Source: TA-20 sp035935115
GTDB lineage: Archaea > Thermoproteota > Nitrososphaeria > Nitrososphaerales > Nitrosopumilaceae
Assembly (NCBI GenBank): GCA_035935115.1
Contig: DASYXK010000005.1
Coordinates: 124,001-188,000, forward strand
Length of the DNA: 64,000 nt
Direction: 5' to 3'
Position 1 is the first letter of the stretch. Each line of letters opens with the position of its first letter. The notes beneath the pieces are model-generated. The model had not been told where the DNA came from and ran no database searches. It saw only the letters and a program-made list of their open reading frames with translations. Below, piece by piece: positions 44,349 through 51,368 of the stretch. The translations under genes were made by a program, and so were the position numbers.

Positions 44349-45617
44349 TTATTTCATTTGTTTCCCAAAAAGCATGTTTACGTCCCCTGTAGTTCTATAA
44401 AAGACGGCCTTCCCTGCAGATTCCTCCCTTGTAACCAGCCCCAACTTGGAAAACTTGTTTACAAAGTATTGAAGAGCCTGTGCCGTCTTTAAATTAAAGT
44501 TTCCATAGTCCTTTGTTTGAAACCTCCCCTTTGAGGCCATCTTTGCCAATTTTTCAATCTCATTTTTTGAGATCTTGGCATCATCGATTCGTTGCTTTGC
44601 CATCTCGATGAGCATCTCCTTTGCCACCTGTAGGGGAATCTCTTTTTCTGTGGGAAATTTTGTCTTGAATCGAAATATTATGTCGCTTATTCGCTTTAGG
44701 ATATACCTTGCTTCACCTTTTGACACCTCGTACAAAATGTCTACAACTTCATTTGGTACTATTGGTTTGACCTTTTTTGAAATTTTGAGGTTATCCAATC
44801 TGACATCAATCAATTCATGAATTTCATCATGGGTCAGCGGCTTTAGTATGATTGGCCCTCCTGTCACAATCTCGCTTACCCTGTGTGCTTTTGCTTCTAG
44901 TAATGAAAACAGTCCAGGTTTTCCTATCAAAATCCACCATACTGCCGGTCTATCAATCAACGTATCGCGCAATCTATTTAGAAATTCAATTATGGTATTA
45001 TCCGATATTATGTCCAGATTGTCAATTGGCACAAATATTGCCGAATATCCCATTTTTCCTGTTACAAAACTTATCCAGTCATTCATCACGCTTAGAATAC
45101 TTGGAAGAAGAACGGCCAGAGGCTCTGTTGTCTTTTTTTCTTTTGATAATCCGCCACCCGTTCCCATTATTGTAACCTCACCTGCCCAGGCAGTTTGTAT
45201 ATTCCGAGCTACAAGCGATTTTGCCTTTTGGTGTATTTCATATTTTTTTAACTTACTGCCAGCAGCACTATTCTCTTCTTCTACCTTTTCCAAGTTATGG
45301 ATCATGTTTGAAAATACCGAAAGCATGAAATGTGTTGGATCTATATTTTCCTCGACCTCTACTTTTTCAAAAGATGGTAGGAATTTGCTCTTTGTCCATT
45401 TTTCATATTGAAAAACGTTAACAAAGCTTGTCTTTCCCACACCTACCTCTCCCTCTACTATTACTATTCCACCTTTTGGACTGCTGACAAGCGTATTAAG
45501 GGCAGCAATCTCCCCTTTTCTTCCCACAAACAATTTTCGATCATTTTCACTTATGACAAGTGGTCGTGAGTCATACGGGTTATCTTCCAGACCAAGATCC
45601 TTCCAGAAACTATCCAT
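44349..45617 (-). CDS. AAA ATPase (Orc1/Cdc6-like architecture)
   Basis: 422 aa. The start GLEDNPYDSRPL and VGRKGEIAALNTLV resemble archaeal Orc1/Cdc6 or STAND-type ATPases. Walker A is GEVGVGKTS (56-64), Walker B is around IFVPIDNLD (about 200-210), and the C-terminus (KTAQALQYFVNKFSKLGLVT) looks like a winged helix. Next to iteron-like repeats, a role as replication initiator of the element is plausible; a partition or regulatory ATPase is the alternative. The transcript is probably leaderless, with the second TTTATAAA directly before the ATG. Confidence 0.75.
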   Translation of the reverse strand: MDSFWKDLGLEDNPYDSRPLVISENDRKLFVGRKGEIAALNTLVSSPKGGIVIVEGEVGVGKTSFVNVFQYEKWTKSKFLPSFEKVEVEENIDPTHFMLSVFSNMIHNLEKVEEENSAAGSKLKKYEIHQKAKSLVARNIQTAWAGEVTIMGTGGGLSKEKKTTEPLAVLLPSILSVMNDWISFVTGKMGYSAIFVPIDNLDIISDNTIIEFLNRLRDTLIDRPAVWWILIGKPGLFSLLEAKAHRVSEIVTGGPIILKPLTHDEIHELIDVRLDNLKISKKVKPIVPNEVVDILYEVSKGEARYILKRISDIIFRFKTKFPTEKEIPLQVAKEMLIEMAKQRIDDAKISKNEIEKLAKMASKGRFQTKDYGNFNLKTAQALQYFVNKFSKLGLVTREESAGKAVFYRTTGDVNMLFGKQMK

Positions 45618-45676
45618 TTTATAAAGTTAGGATTCCCAATAATACTTTATAAAGTTATTTTACTTGATAAAATGGA
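45618..45676 (-). promoter_or_regulatory. Shared upstream box B (AAA ATPase)
   Basis: Same arrangement as at 44262-44319: TTTATAAAGTT, GATTCC, TACTTTATAAAG, TATTTTACTT. On the minus strand the distal CTTTATAAAG is about 33 bp from the ATG, a fair box A distance. The conservation beyond the TATA suggests a shared regulator. Confidence 0.7.
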
Positions 45677-45705
45677 TAGTTCGTTACATCATCGCCTAAC
45701 AGGAA

Positions 45706-45740
45706 CCTTGTAAAGTTTACAAGTTGTAAAGTTTACAAGG
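45706..45740. repeat. Two exact 16-bp palindromic repeats
   Basis: TTGTAAAGTTTACAAG occurs twice in immediate tandem, preceded by CC and followed by G, and each unit is a near-perfect palindrome. It is a candidate operator, iteron or centromere-like site between the ATPase gene and the recombinase gene. Confidence 0.8.
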
Positions 45741-45835
45741 AATCTTGATCATTGCATAGAAGTTTCTTTCGTACTGCAAGATTGTACGTGTCTAACATAA
45801 GCATCATTCTAGAGCCTACTAGCATTTGTGAATAT

Positions 45836-45873
45836 AAGTACACGTGGGTGTACTAAGTACATGGGGGTGTACT
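45836..45873. repeat. Two 19-bp iteron-like repeats
   Basis: AAGTACACGTGGGTGTACT and AAGTACATGGGGGTGTACT lie in direct tandem; each is partly palindromic (AGTACAC/GTGTACT). With the 16-bp pair at 45706-45740 they form a candidate origin next to the AAA ATPase gene. Confidence 0.75.
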
Positions 45874-45959
45874 TAACAATAATAGCCTAGATTTATTGGA
45901 GAGATATTCTGATCAATTTTGTATTGCCTTTAAAAACTAAAATTGTTTTAGAATGTACT

Positions 45960-46079
45960 ATGAGTGAAGAAATAATAGATGTACCAAAAGAATTAATTCT
46001 CAGGCTCAGAGAAGAGAATGAAAAAATGCTTAAACAGATAACAAAGCTTGAAAAAAAGTTAAAAAGAAAAGAATATTAA
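45960..46079 (+). CDS. 39-aa coiled-coil protein
   Basis: MSEEIIDVPKELILRLREEN, then EKMLKQITKLEKKLKRKEY: a leucine-heptad helix, possibly a dimeric zipper. A TATA-like CTTTAAAAAC centred 27 bp before the ATG supports a leaderless transcript. Its stop overlaps the 3' end of the convergent recombinase gene by 4 bp. The role is unknown. Confidence 0.5.
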   Translation: MSEEIIDVPKELILRLREENEKMLKQITKLEKKLKRKEY

Positions 46080-47320
46080 TTTTTATTTTTTAGCAAGACA
46101 TCAAACATTTTTTGTTGTTCTTCTATAGTTTTCCGTAGACTTTTTATTTCTGAAGAGAATTTTCTTTCAAGACTAGTTACATCATCAAACTTTCTAGCTT
46201 CACGAATCTGTGCCAGTTTCTTGGAAAGAATGGTACCACAATTACTGCAATGAGATTTATCTGCACTGTTACCTTGGTGACAATGCGAACATATCTTTGA
46301 GAACAGTATTGATTCACTGTTGTCTTCTTTTTTTAGGCCATGCATCTTCAGGACGGCGTCTTCCTGGTCAGAATCTGCCAGGTGCGTGTACTTTTGCAAC
46401 ATTTTACTTCGCGGACTCCAGTTTCCATAAACTGCAGCTACACGGCCAAGACGCTTGACATGTTCTGTAATACTTGTATGCCTGAAAAGGTAGAGCCAGA
46501 TTCTTTTCTTAATACCCGCCTTTTGAGCCGAACGTTTTACTAGACGCCATAATTGCCAGTATGACATCCTGCCTTCCTCATTGTCTTCCCATAGAAGGTA
46601 AGCTTCTGGGTTTTCGGCATCGGGATGCTCCTGTATCCATTCATTCATTGGTACAAAGCTTGTTACCAAGGTGAGTCTTTTTGGGCCTGTCTTGCCACTT
46701 GTATGAACCCTCACAAAATCAGTACCAAATTCGATGCCGCCAATGGTGATATTGAGAAGCTCTGCAGGCCTGAAGCTTCCATCAAGTAGAAGAAACAAGA
46801 CAAGAATATTTCTCTTTACATATTTTCCTCCCATTTTCTTGACAGCATTTATCATGGCAAGAATTTCATTGTCTTTTATCAAGTCTTTTGACTGGATTTT
46901 TTCGTATTTGTCGTAGAAAGATCCGGGCGTAATCCAGGCAACTTCTTCGCAATAGTCTTCCCTGCCCTTTTGAATCAGTTTCATTGTCTTGCACCTGTGT
47001 ACCAAACGTTTGAGGGTACGCAAGTGGCCCTCCTTTGTAGCGTTTGATATGTTTGCAATTACAAACTTTTTTACAATCTCTTCGCAATCCTCGCGAGTCC
47101 AAGAGCTTATTGGTTGATCGTCTTTGAGTTGAAGAATCTTCTGACATGAATAAGCATAAGTTGCAATTCGAATCCAGCTTCTGCCTGACAAAAGTAACGC
47201 GTCCAAAAATTTTATACAGTCAGAACCGTTCTTGAATCTCTGTAAGATATTTTTATATCGCTCAACGTCTCTAACAGAATTATGTATGTCATCGTTTGCT
47301 ATTCTCTGGAATTCACTCAT
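46076..47320 (-). CDS. Tyrosine recombinase (integrase) with C-terminal zinc ribbon
   Basis: 414 aa. The N-terminal core-binding domain runs to about 150; the catalytic domain has Arg184 (GSFRPAELL), a Lys in the TSGKTGPKR hairpin, the box YLFRH with Arg280 (Tyr in place of the usual first His), Trp301 and the nucleophile Tyr311 (LQKYTHL). A C-terminal zinc ribbon (CSHCHQG, CSNCGT) and a coiled coil follow. It should catalyse integration and excision of the surrounding island. Its start lies 62 bp from the proposed right att repeat. Confidence 0.9.
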   Translation of the reverse strand: MSEFQRIANDDIHNSVRDVERYKNILQRFKNGSDCIKFLDALLLSGRSWIRIATYAYSCQKILQLKDDQPISSWTREDCEEIVKKFVIANISNATKEGHLRTLKRLVHRCKTMKLIQKGREDYCEEVAWITPGSFYDKYEKIQSKDLIKDNEILAMINAVKKMGGKYVKRNILVLFLLLDGSFRPAELLNITIGGIEFGTDFVRVHTSGKTGPKRLTLVTSFVPMNEWIQEHPDAENPEAYLLWEDNEEGRMSYWQLWRLVKRSAQKAGIKKRIWLYLFRHTSITEHVKRLGRVAAVYGNWSPRSKMLQKYTHLADSDQEDAVLKMHGLKKEDNSESILFSKICSHCHQGNSADKSHCSNCGTILSKKLAQIREARKFDDVTSLERKFSSEIKSLRKTIEEQQKMFDVLLKNKN

Positions 47321-47619
47321 ATGATATCATACACCAACACAATTTAAGGCGCAAATTTTGTTCAATGTGACCTATGAGATACGCCAGGCTCCGAGTCACT
47401 GAATTTGCACTCATATTGTATCATGTCTCTAACTCCTCTTCATCGTCTGGCTTTTTTAGAATGGTAAAAGTAAGATAAGAACTAATTGAAGAAGATAATT
47501 TTCATCTTGTAATCATTGTAAAAATTATCTTTACTCAGATAATTGTCATAATTTGTGCTCTTTTTACTATCTTTCTGTTACTCTCCATCCTTTTGTAGAA
47601 TTTAGTCTATTTTTATCCA
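47321..47619. other. Spacer with att-like repeat and an inverted repeat
   Basis: About 300 bp without a gene. It holds the att-like repeat at 47383-47402 and an inverted repeat AAGATAATTTT / AAAATTATCTT around 47490-47533, separated by 17-18 bases. Confidence 0.5.
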
Positions 47620-47919
47620 ATGGGAAAACGAAAATTCACCATTGACCTTGGCAATGAAAAGATAGAGGTAGAAGGACATATGCACAAAAATGTAGCCATC
47701 AAATATCTCATGAAAAGACGTAGGTCACTTATTATGACTCGCGACAAAGAAAAAATTGAACGGTTGTATGAGAGTGTCCCAAAGGTAATATCCATAATAG
47801 GAGGACACTTGACAAAATCCTACCAAGTAAACTGGGAAAGAGAGGGCACTACAGAATTTGAGGGCTCTAGATTTGTCTTTACGCTAACCGATATTTCAGA
47901 TCAAAAGATAATAGCGTAA
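47620..47919 (+). CDS. Hypothetical protein, 99 aa
   Basis: A small soluble basic protein beginning MGKRKFTIDLGNEKIEVEGH with an alpha/beta pattern. No known family is recognised. It is the first gene right of the proposed island border. Confidence 0.6.
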   Translation: MGKRKFTIDLGNEKIEVEGHMHKNVAIKYLMKRRRSLIMTRDKEKIERLYESVPKVISIIGGHLTKSYQVNWEREGTTEFEGSRFVFTLTDISDQKIIA

Positions 47920-47968
47920 AATAGATTAGTTTTTCTAAATCCTCATGATTTTATTTAGATCTGTAAAT

Positions 47969-48283
47969 TCAGATCATACCAACTTCTTGTAAAGTAATTA
48001 GGCCGTTATCTCCAACTATTTCTTTTATCTCTGGTAGTATTTTTTCGAGTTTTGATAACTCATCAATTACTTCGATAACAAGCGGCATGTTAACTGATAT
48101 TCCTTCTACACGTATGTTGGATTCTCCTCGTTTGCCATATCCGCCTGCACCTGTCCAGACTGTAGCACCAGAAATTTTCCCCTTTTTTAAAATGTCAAGT
48201 ATTAGCAGGTGGACCCGTTTTCCCTTCACAGTGTCATTTTTTTTAATTCTGATAACAACTGACCACATTTTCATGGTTCTCAT
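47969..48283 (-). CDS. DUF190 protein linked to fluoride export
   Basis: 104 aa. KMWSVVIRIKKND, RVHLLILDILKKGKISGATV, VWTGAGGYGKRG and LPLVIEVID-like sequence mark the DUF190 (UPF0166) family, a ferredoxin-like fold related to PII proteins. The gene follows crcB by 1 bp and is in the same transcript, a pairing repeatedly seen with CrcB. It probably modulates the channel; this is inferred from gene linkage. Confidence 0.88.
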   Translation of the reverse strand: MRTMKMWSVVIRIKKNDTVKGKRVHLLILDILKKGKISGATVWTGAGGYGKRGESNIRVEGISVNMPLVIEVIDELSKLEKILPEIKEIVGDNGLITLQEVGMI

Positions 48284-48284
48284 T

Positions 48285-48671
48285 TTATCTTAATGCTCCT
48301 ACTATAACACTTAACAAAGTCCTGCCTCCAAATATAGAACCTAGTGACAAACCTACATTTGTGATTATGTTAATTGCCATTAAAGAATATTGTTTGTTAT
48401 CAATCAAGTTAGATGTTTCCAACGCAAATGAGGACATTGTAGTTAGCCCACCACAGAATCCTATTGCAACTAACAACATATACTTGTCATCAGGATTCCA
48501 TTGTTGTGAAAGAACTGAGAATCCTCCGAGAATAAAACTTCCCACTATATTCACAATTAATACATTTACAGGCAATACACCAAGAAGTAACGGAGATTTT
48601 GTTATTCCATATCGTAGAAAAGTTCCAGCCAAACCACCTATTGCTAGAAATATTATTTCAATTCCCTTCAT
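48285..48671 (-). CDS. crcB: Fluoride channel CrcB/Fluc
   Basis: 128 aa, four membrane helices. Family motifs: GGLAGTFLRYGIT near the start, VNIVGSFILGG, and GFCGGLTTMSSFALE. As a dual-topology dimer it lets fluoride leave the cell. It forms an operon with the DUF190 gene and is preceded by a fluoride riboswitch, which supports the substrate. Confidence 0.93.
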   Translation of the reverse strand: MKGIEIIFLAIGGLAGTFLRYGITKSPLLLGVLPVNVLIVNIVGSFILGGFSVLSQQWNPDDKYMLLVAIGFCGGLTTMSSFALETSNLIDNKQYSLMAINIITNVGLSLGSIFGGRTLLSVIVGALR

Positions 48672-48726
48672 GATGAATCATTTTCCCTGCTGAATTGATT
48701 TTCTTTTTGATTTTTGTTTGTCATTT

Positions 48727-48811
48727 GTCTACCTGTTTAATTCTCATCAGGTAGACATTATCAGCATCTTCTAATGCGGTTTAGGAATTTCCAAGGCTAA
48801 TGTCATAGCCT
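48727..48811 (-). promoter_or_regulatory. Fluoride riboswitch (crcB motif) with expression platform
   Basis: On the minus strand: AGGCTATGACATTAGCCT (aptamer hairpin), then TAAACCGC (conserved AACCGC), then GCTGATAATGTCTACC (the conserved CUGAU-type end). The last part, GTCTACCTG, can instead pair with CAGGTAGAC 12 bases later (perfect 9-bp stem, 48727-48757), giving a switchable structure. A TATA-like CTTAAAAATA at about 48833-48841 would start transcription at the first aptamer base. crcB begins 55 nt after the platform stem. Confidence 0.8.
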
Positions 48812-48866
48812 GTAATCACATAACTTCGTCATATTTTTAAGCCTTTGTTGTAAGTTTCGTTATTAT

Positions 48867-48930
48867 TTTCATTCCTACTTTGATTCATACTTCCATTCAT
48901 AGTCAAATGCTAGACCCTTGTCTGTATCCC
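48867..48930 (+). repeat. Dispersed intergenic repeat, copy R6
   Basis: TTTCATTCCTAC, TTTGATTCATAC and TTCCATTCATAG are followed by TCAAATGCTAGACCC and TTGTCTGTATCCCC. This copy lies outside the proposed island, between the riboswitch promoter and tRNA-Pro, so the family is not confined to the island. Confidence 0.8.
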
Positions 48931-48941
48931 CTACAAAATAA

Positions 48942-49015
48942 TGGGATCGGCCGGATTTGAACCGACGACCTCAGGTACCCAAAACCCGAATCATACCATG
49001 CTAGACCACGATCCC
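48942..49015 (-). tRNA. tRNA-Pro (TGG)
   Basis: A 74-nt cloverleaf on the minus strand. Acceptor GGGATCG pairs with CGATCCC, discriminator A, no encoded CCA. The anticodon stem-loop is CGGGT-TTTGGGT-ACCTG with anticodon TGG, and the T-loop is TTCAAAT. A TATA-like sequence (about 49043-49052) lies about 33 bp upstream. Confidence 0.95.
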
Positions 49016-49095
49016 GATGTAACTGCATCTTAGAGCTCCCCAATTTAAGCTTCACAGATGATATTTTAAATAACATACAAAATCAAGACTACCCT

Positions 49096-49986
49096 ATGCA
49101 AATCCAAGATTACATTAATGCCGGAAAGATTGCATCAGAGGTCAGAGAAAATGCAAGAAAAAAAGATCATGTCGGTTCTACACTGTTTGAGATTTGTGAA
49201 TCGATAGAAAAAGAAATTATTCAAAAGGGTGGCAGGTGTGCTTTTCCCGTAAATACCAGCCTAAATGAGATAGCAGCTCACTATACCGCAGAGCCAAACG
49301 ACCAGAGAGTAATCAGCGAAACAGATTTGCTAAAAATTGATCTTGGAGTGCAAATTAATGGCTACATTGCAGATACTGCAGTAACTGTATGCTATGATCC
49401 CAAGTTCGATTTTCTAGTTCAAGCTGCAGAAGCTGCACTAAAGGATGCCATGTCCATCATAAGAATAGGTACAAAATCAAGCGATGTAGGAAAAACAATA
49501 GAAAATACAGTAAAACAGATGGGATGCCAACCAATAGCAAATCTAAGCGGTCATTCCTTAGAGCGTTACACCATTCATGCTGGAAAATCAGTACCAAATA
49601 TTTGGTCCATAGGATCTTTTTCATTTTTGCCTACCGAAGCTTACGCGTGTGAACCATTTGTTACAACAAAAGAAGGATTAGGATTTGTACGTGAGGGTAA
49701 AACAAGAAACATCTTTTCACTTATCACACGAAAAAGAACAAAGGAGGTAGAAGCTGACAAGCTTGCTGATCACATATGGGAAAAATTTAACATGCTGCCA
49801 TTTGCACTAAGATGGCTTGTCCCAACTTGGGAAGAAAAAAATGCCAGAATTTTGTTAGAAAACCTTGTTAAAAACAAAGTAGTAAGATCGTATCCTGTAT
49901 TAACTGAGGCAAATGGTGAAAGAGTAGCACAAGCAGAACATACATTCATACCTCAAGAAAGTGGACTAACAATCACTACACTCTAG
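49096..49986 (+). CDS. map: Methionine aminopeptidase, type II
   Basis: 296 aa. ARKKDHVGSTLFEICESIEK, GRCAFPVNTSLNEIAAHYTA, LLKIDLGVQINGYIADTAV (metal Asp residues), LSGHSLERYTIHAGKSVPN (metal His) and AEHTFI with the final Glu region match type II archaeal Map. It removes the initiator methionine of new proteins. A TATA-like TATTTTAAATA about 25 bp before the ATG suggests a leaderless mRNA. Confidence 0.95.
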   Translation: MQIQDYINAGKIASEVRENARKKDHVGSTLFEICESIEKEIIQKGGRCAFPVNTSLNEIAAHYTAEPNDQRVISETDLLKIDLGVQINGYIADTAVTVCYDPKFDFLVQAAEAALKDAMSIIRIGTKSSDVGKTIENTVKQMGCQPIANLSGHSLERYTIHAGKSVPNIWSIGSFSFLPTEAYACEPFVTTKEGLGFVREGKTRNIFSLITRKRTKEVEADKLADHIWEKFNMLPFALRWLVPTWEEKNARILLENLVKNKVVRSYPVLTEANGERVAQAEHTFIPQESGLTITTL

Positions 49987-50168
49987 GCACTAACTTCACC
50001 AAAAATTTTAGTAATAGATATCTGACCTTTACATGATGAACATGTATCAGTTTTTTTGAATACATAATCACCTTCTTTGAACTTTCGCTTTGAAATTGCA
50101 TTACATGAATTGCATTGCTCTACGGTATATGGTGTAATGATCTCTACTTTTTTTCTTTTAAATTTCAT
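49983..50168 (-). CDS. Small zinc-ribbon protein
   Basis: 61 aa with two Cys-x-x-Cys pairs (CNSC and CSSC) and a basic N-terminus (MKFKRKKVEI). It overlaps the DUF1512 gene by 4 bp, so the two are co-translated. The product may bind RNA or ribosomes, as small archaeal zinc ribbons often do; this is unproven. Confidence 0.7.
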   Translation of the reverse strand: MKFKRKKVEIITPYTVEQCNSCNAISKRKFKEGDYVFKKTDTCSSCKGQISITKIFGEVSA

Positions 50169-51286
50169 TGTGAAACTCCAAGGGTGTTTCCCACTCCAAT
50201 TACCAGAACAGATTCGCCTGGTTTTGCATTATCTTTAATCATTTCATGGATTTGTGATGTTACCTTTTCTGCTGAATCAGCAATCTCTTTTTTCATAAGT
50301 GTGATGGCTTCTTTGATTGATTGTTTTATCACAATAGCATAAAGTGGTATTTTGTGTTTTGTTGCAACCTCTTCAATTTGGTATCTATCAGTACCAATTC
50401 CTCCAATTGCAGCACCAAATCCTTGTGATACAGTACCAGAGTCTTCGCCTTCTAGTTTTAGCGCTGCATCAACCATTACTATTATGTCAGGTTTACTTTC
50501 AGAGATGATTCTCTCTAGCGCATCGCCTGGTCTTCCAACTGTTGCAGTTGGTCCTTCTGCCTTCATGAGATAAAGCTTTCTTCCCTCAAATTCTTTTTCA
50601 CTCCACACCGTCTCAAATGCCGCAGTCTTCTTTTCTGTTTCAAGCATCATCTTTCCAACAATCATAGGACCTATTCCATCTCCTATTGGTTGACCTTGTT
50701 TGAAGGCAGAAACAGCATCCTTTAGTGCCTCCGCTTCTTCCATGATAAACGGTATCATCATTTGTAATGGCAAAATTAATGGGAAATTATTTTGTTTTTT
50801 TGCTGTAAGATAGAGATGTCGTACCATTTTGTAAAGCAAGTGCAAAGTAGTAACTGCTTCTAGAATGTTTTCTATCTTACTTGCATCCATTGAATTCATT
50901 TCTGATGAAATTGTTTTTACTTGCAATCTAGTGTAATCCTCACGCGAACGCATGACATGTCTGATTTTCTGAATAATTCCGTTGGGGTCCATGTCAACAG
51001 GCATTATCGTAAAATACTCAAGATACCTGTCGATTTTTGCAGATGGATCTGCTGTTGGTTTTATCGTAGTTTTTATATAGTCAAGTAGTTCTTTTCGTGT
51101 ATCTTCTTTGAATGTCTTTAATTTTTCAAGCGATTTGTTAATTTCAGATGATGTTATTTGTAACTGAATCCTTTGGCCATAAAGCATGAAGATTATTATC
51201 GGTACAATCCACACAAGCAACATTAGAGGATTAGAATTATCATTAAAGTTGAAGAGCTTATCTACATTAATTCCTAGAAAATCCAA
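50165..51286 (-). CDS. DUF1512 family protein
   Basis: 373 aa. One N-terminal membrane helix (about 19-38) precedes a helical region and a Rossmann-like C-terminal half (VGRPGDALERIISESKPDII, MVDAALKLEGEDSG, GFGAAIGGIGTDRYQIE). This is the pattern of archaeal DUF1512, for which no function is established. It is first in a two-gene operon with the small zinc ribbon. Confidence 0.8.
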   Translation of the reverse strand: MDFLGINVDKLFNFNDNSNPLMLLVWIVPIIIFMLYGQRIQLQITSSEINKSLEKLKTFKEDTRKELLDYIKTTIKPTADPSAKIDRYLEYFTIMPVDMDPNGIIQKIRHVMRSREDYTRLQVKTISSEMNSMDASKIENILEAVTTLHLLYKMVRHLYLTAKKQNNFPLILPLQMMIPFIMEEAEALKDAVSAFKQGQPIGDGIGPMIVGKMMLETEKKTAAFETVWSEKEFEGRKLYLMKAEGPTATVGRPGDALERIISESKPDIIVMVDAALKLEGEDSGTVSQGFGAAIGGIGTDRYQIEEVATKHKIPLYAIVIKQSIKEAITLMKKEIADSAEKVTSQIHEMIKDNAKPGESVLVIGVGNTLGVSQ

Positions 51287-51368
51287 TAATAGAAAAGCTT
51301 GTTTTTACCAAATTAAATCTTTGTTAAAAAACATGATCATTTTTAACTTCTAGAAACATAGAGTTGTA

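Larger units (their letters stand above)
20483..47402. mobile_element. Candidate integrated island carrying a tyrosine recombinase
   Basis: Imperfect direct repeats, GCCAGGACTCAGAGTCACTGA (20483-20503) and GCCAGGCTCCGAGTCACTGA (47383-47402), differ by one indel and one substitution. The right copy is 62 bp upstream of the tyrosine recombinase gene start. Gene content inside is almost all hypothetical or mobile-element-like (casposon, actin-type partition genes, AAA ATPase, AbrB and HTH regulators, nucleases); immediately outside are conserved chromosomal genes. The island boundary is inference. The repeats are short, were found by eye, and the target is not a tRNA gene. Confidence 0.4.

Noticed and set aside
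44349..45617. Firm assignment of the AAA ATPase as Orc1/Cdc6
   Set aside because: Walker motifs and a winged-helix-like end are visible, but the initiator-specific motifs could not be confirmed by eye, so only the architecture is stated.
48942..49015. tRNA-Pro as the attachment site of the island
   Set aside because: No second copy of its 3' end was found within the window, and the fluoride operon lies between it and the recombinase.
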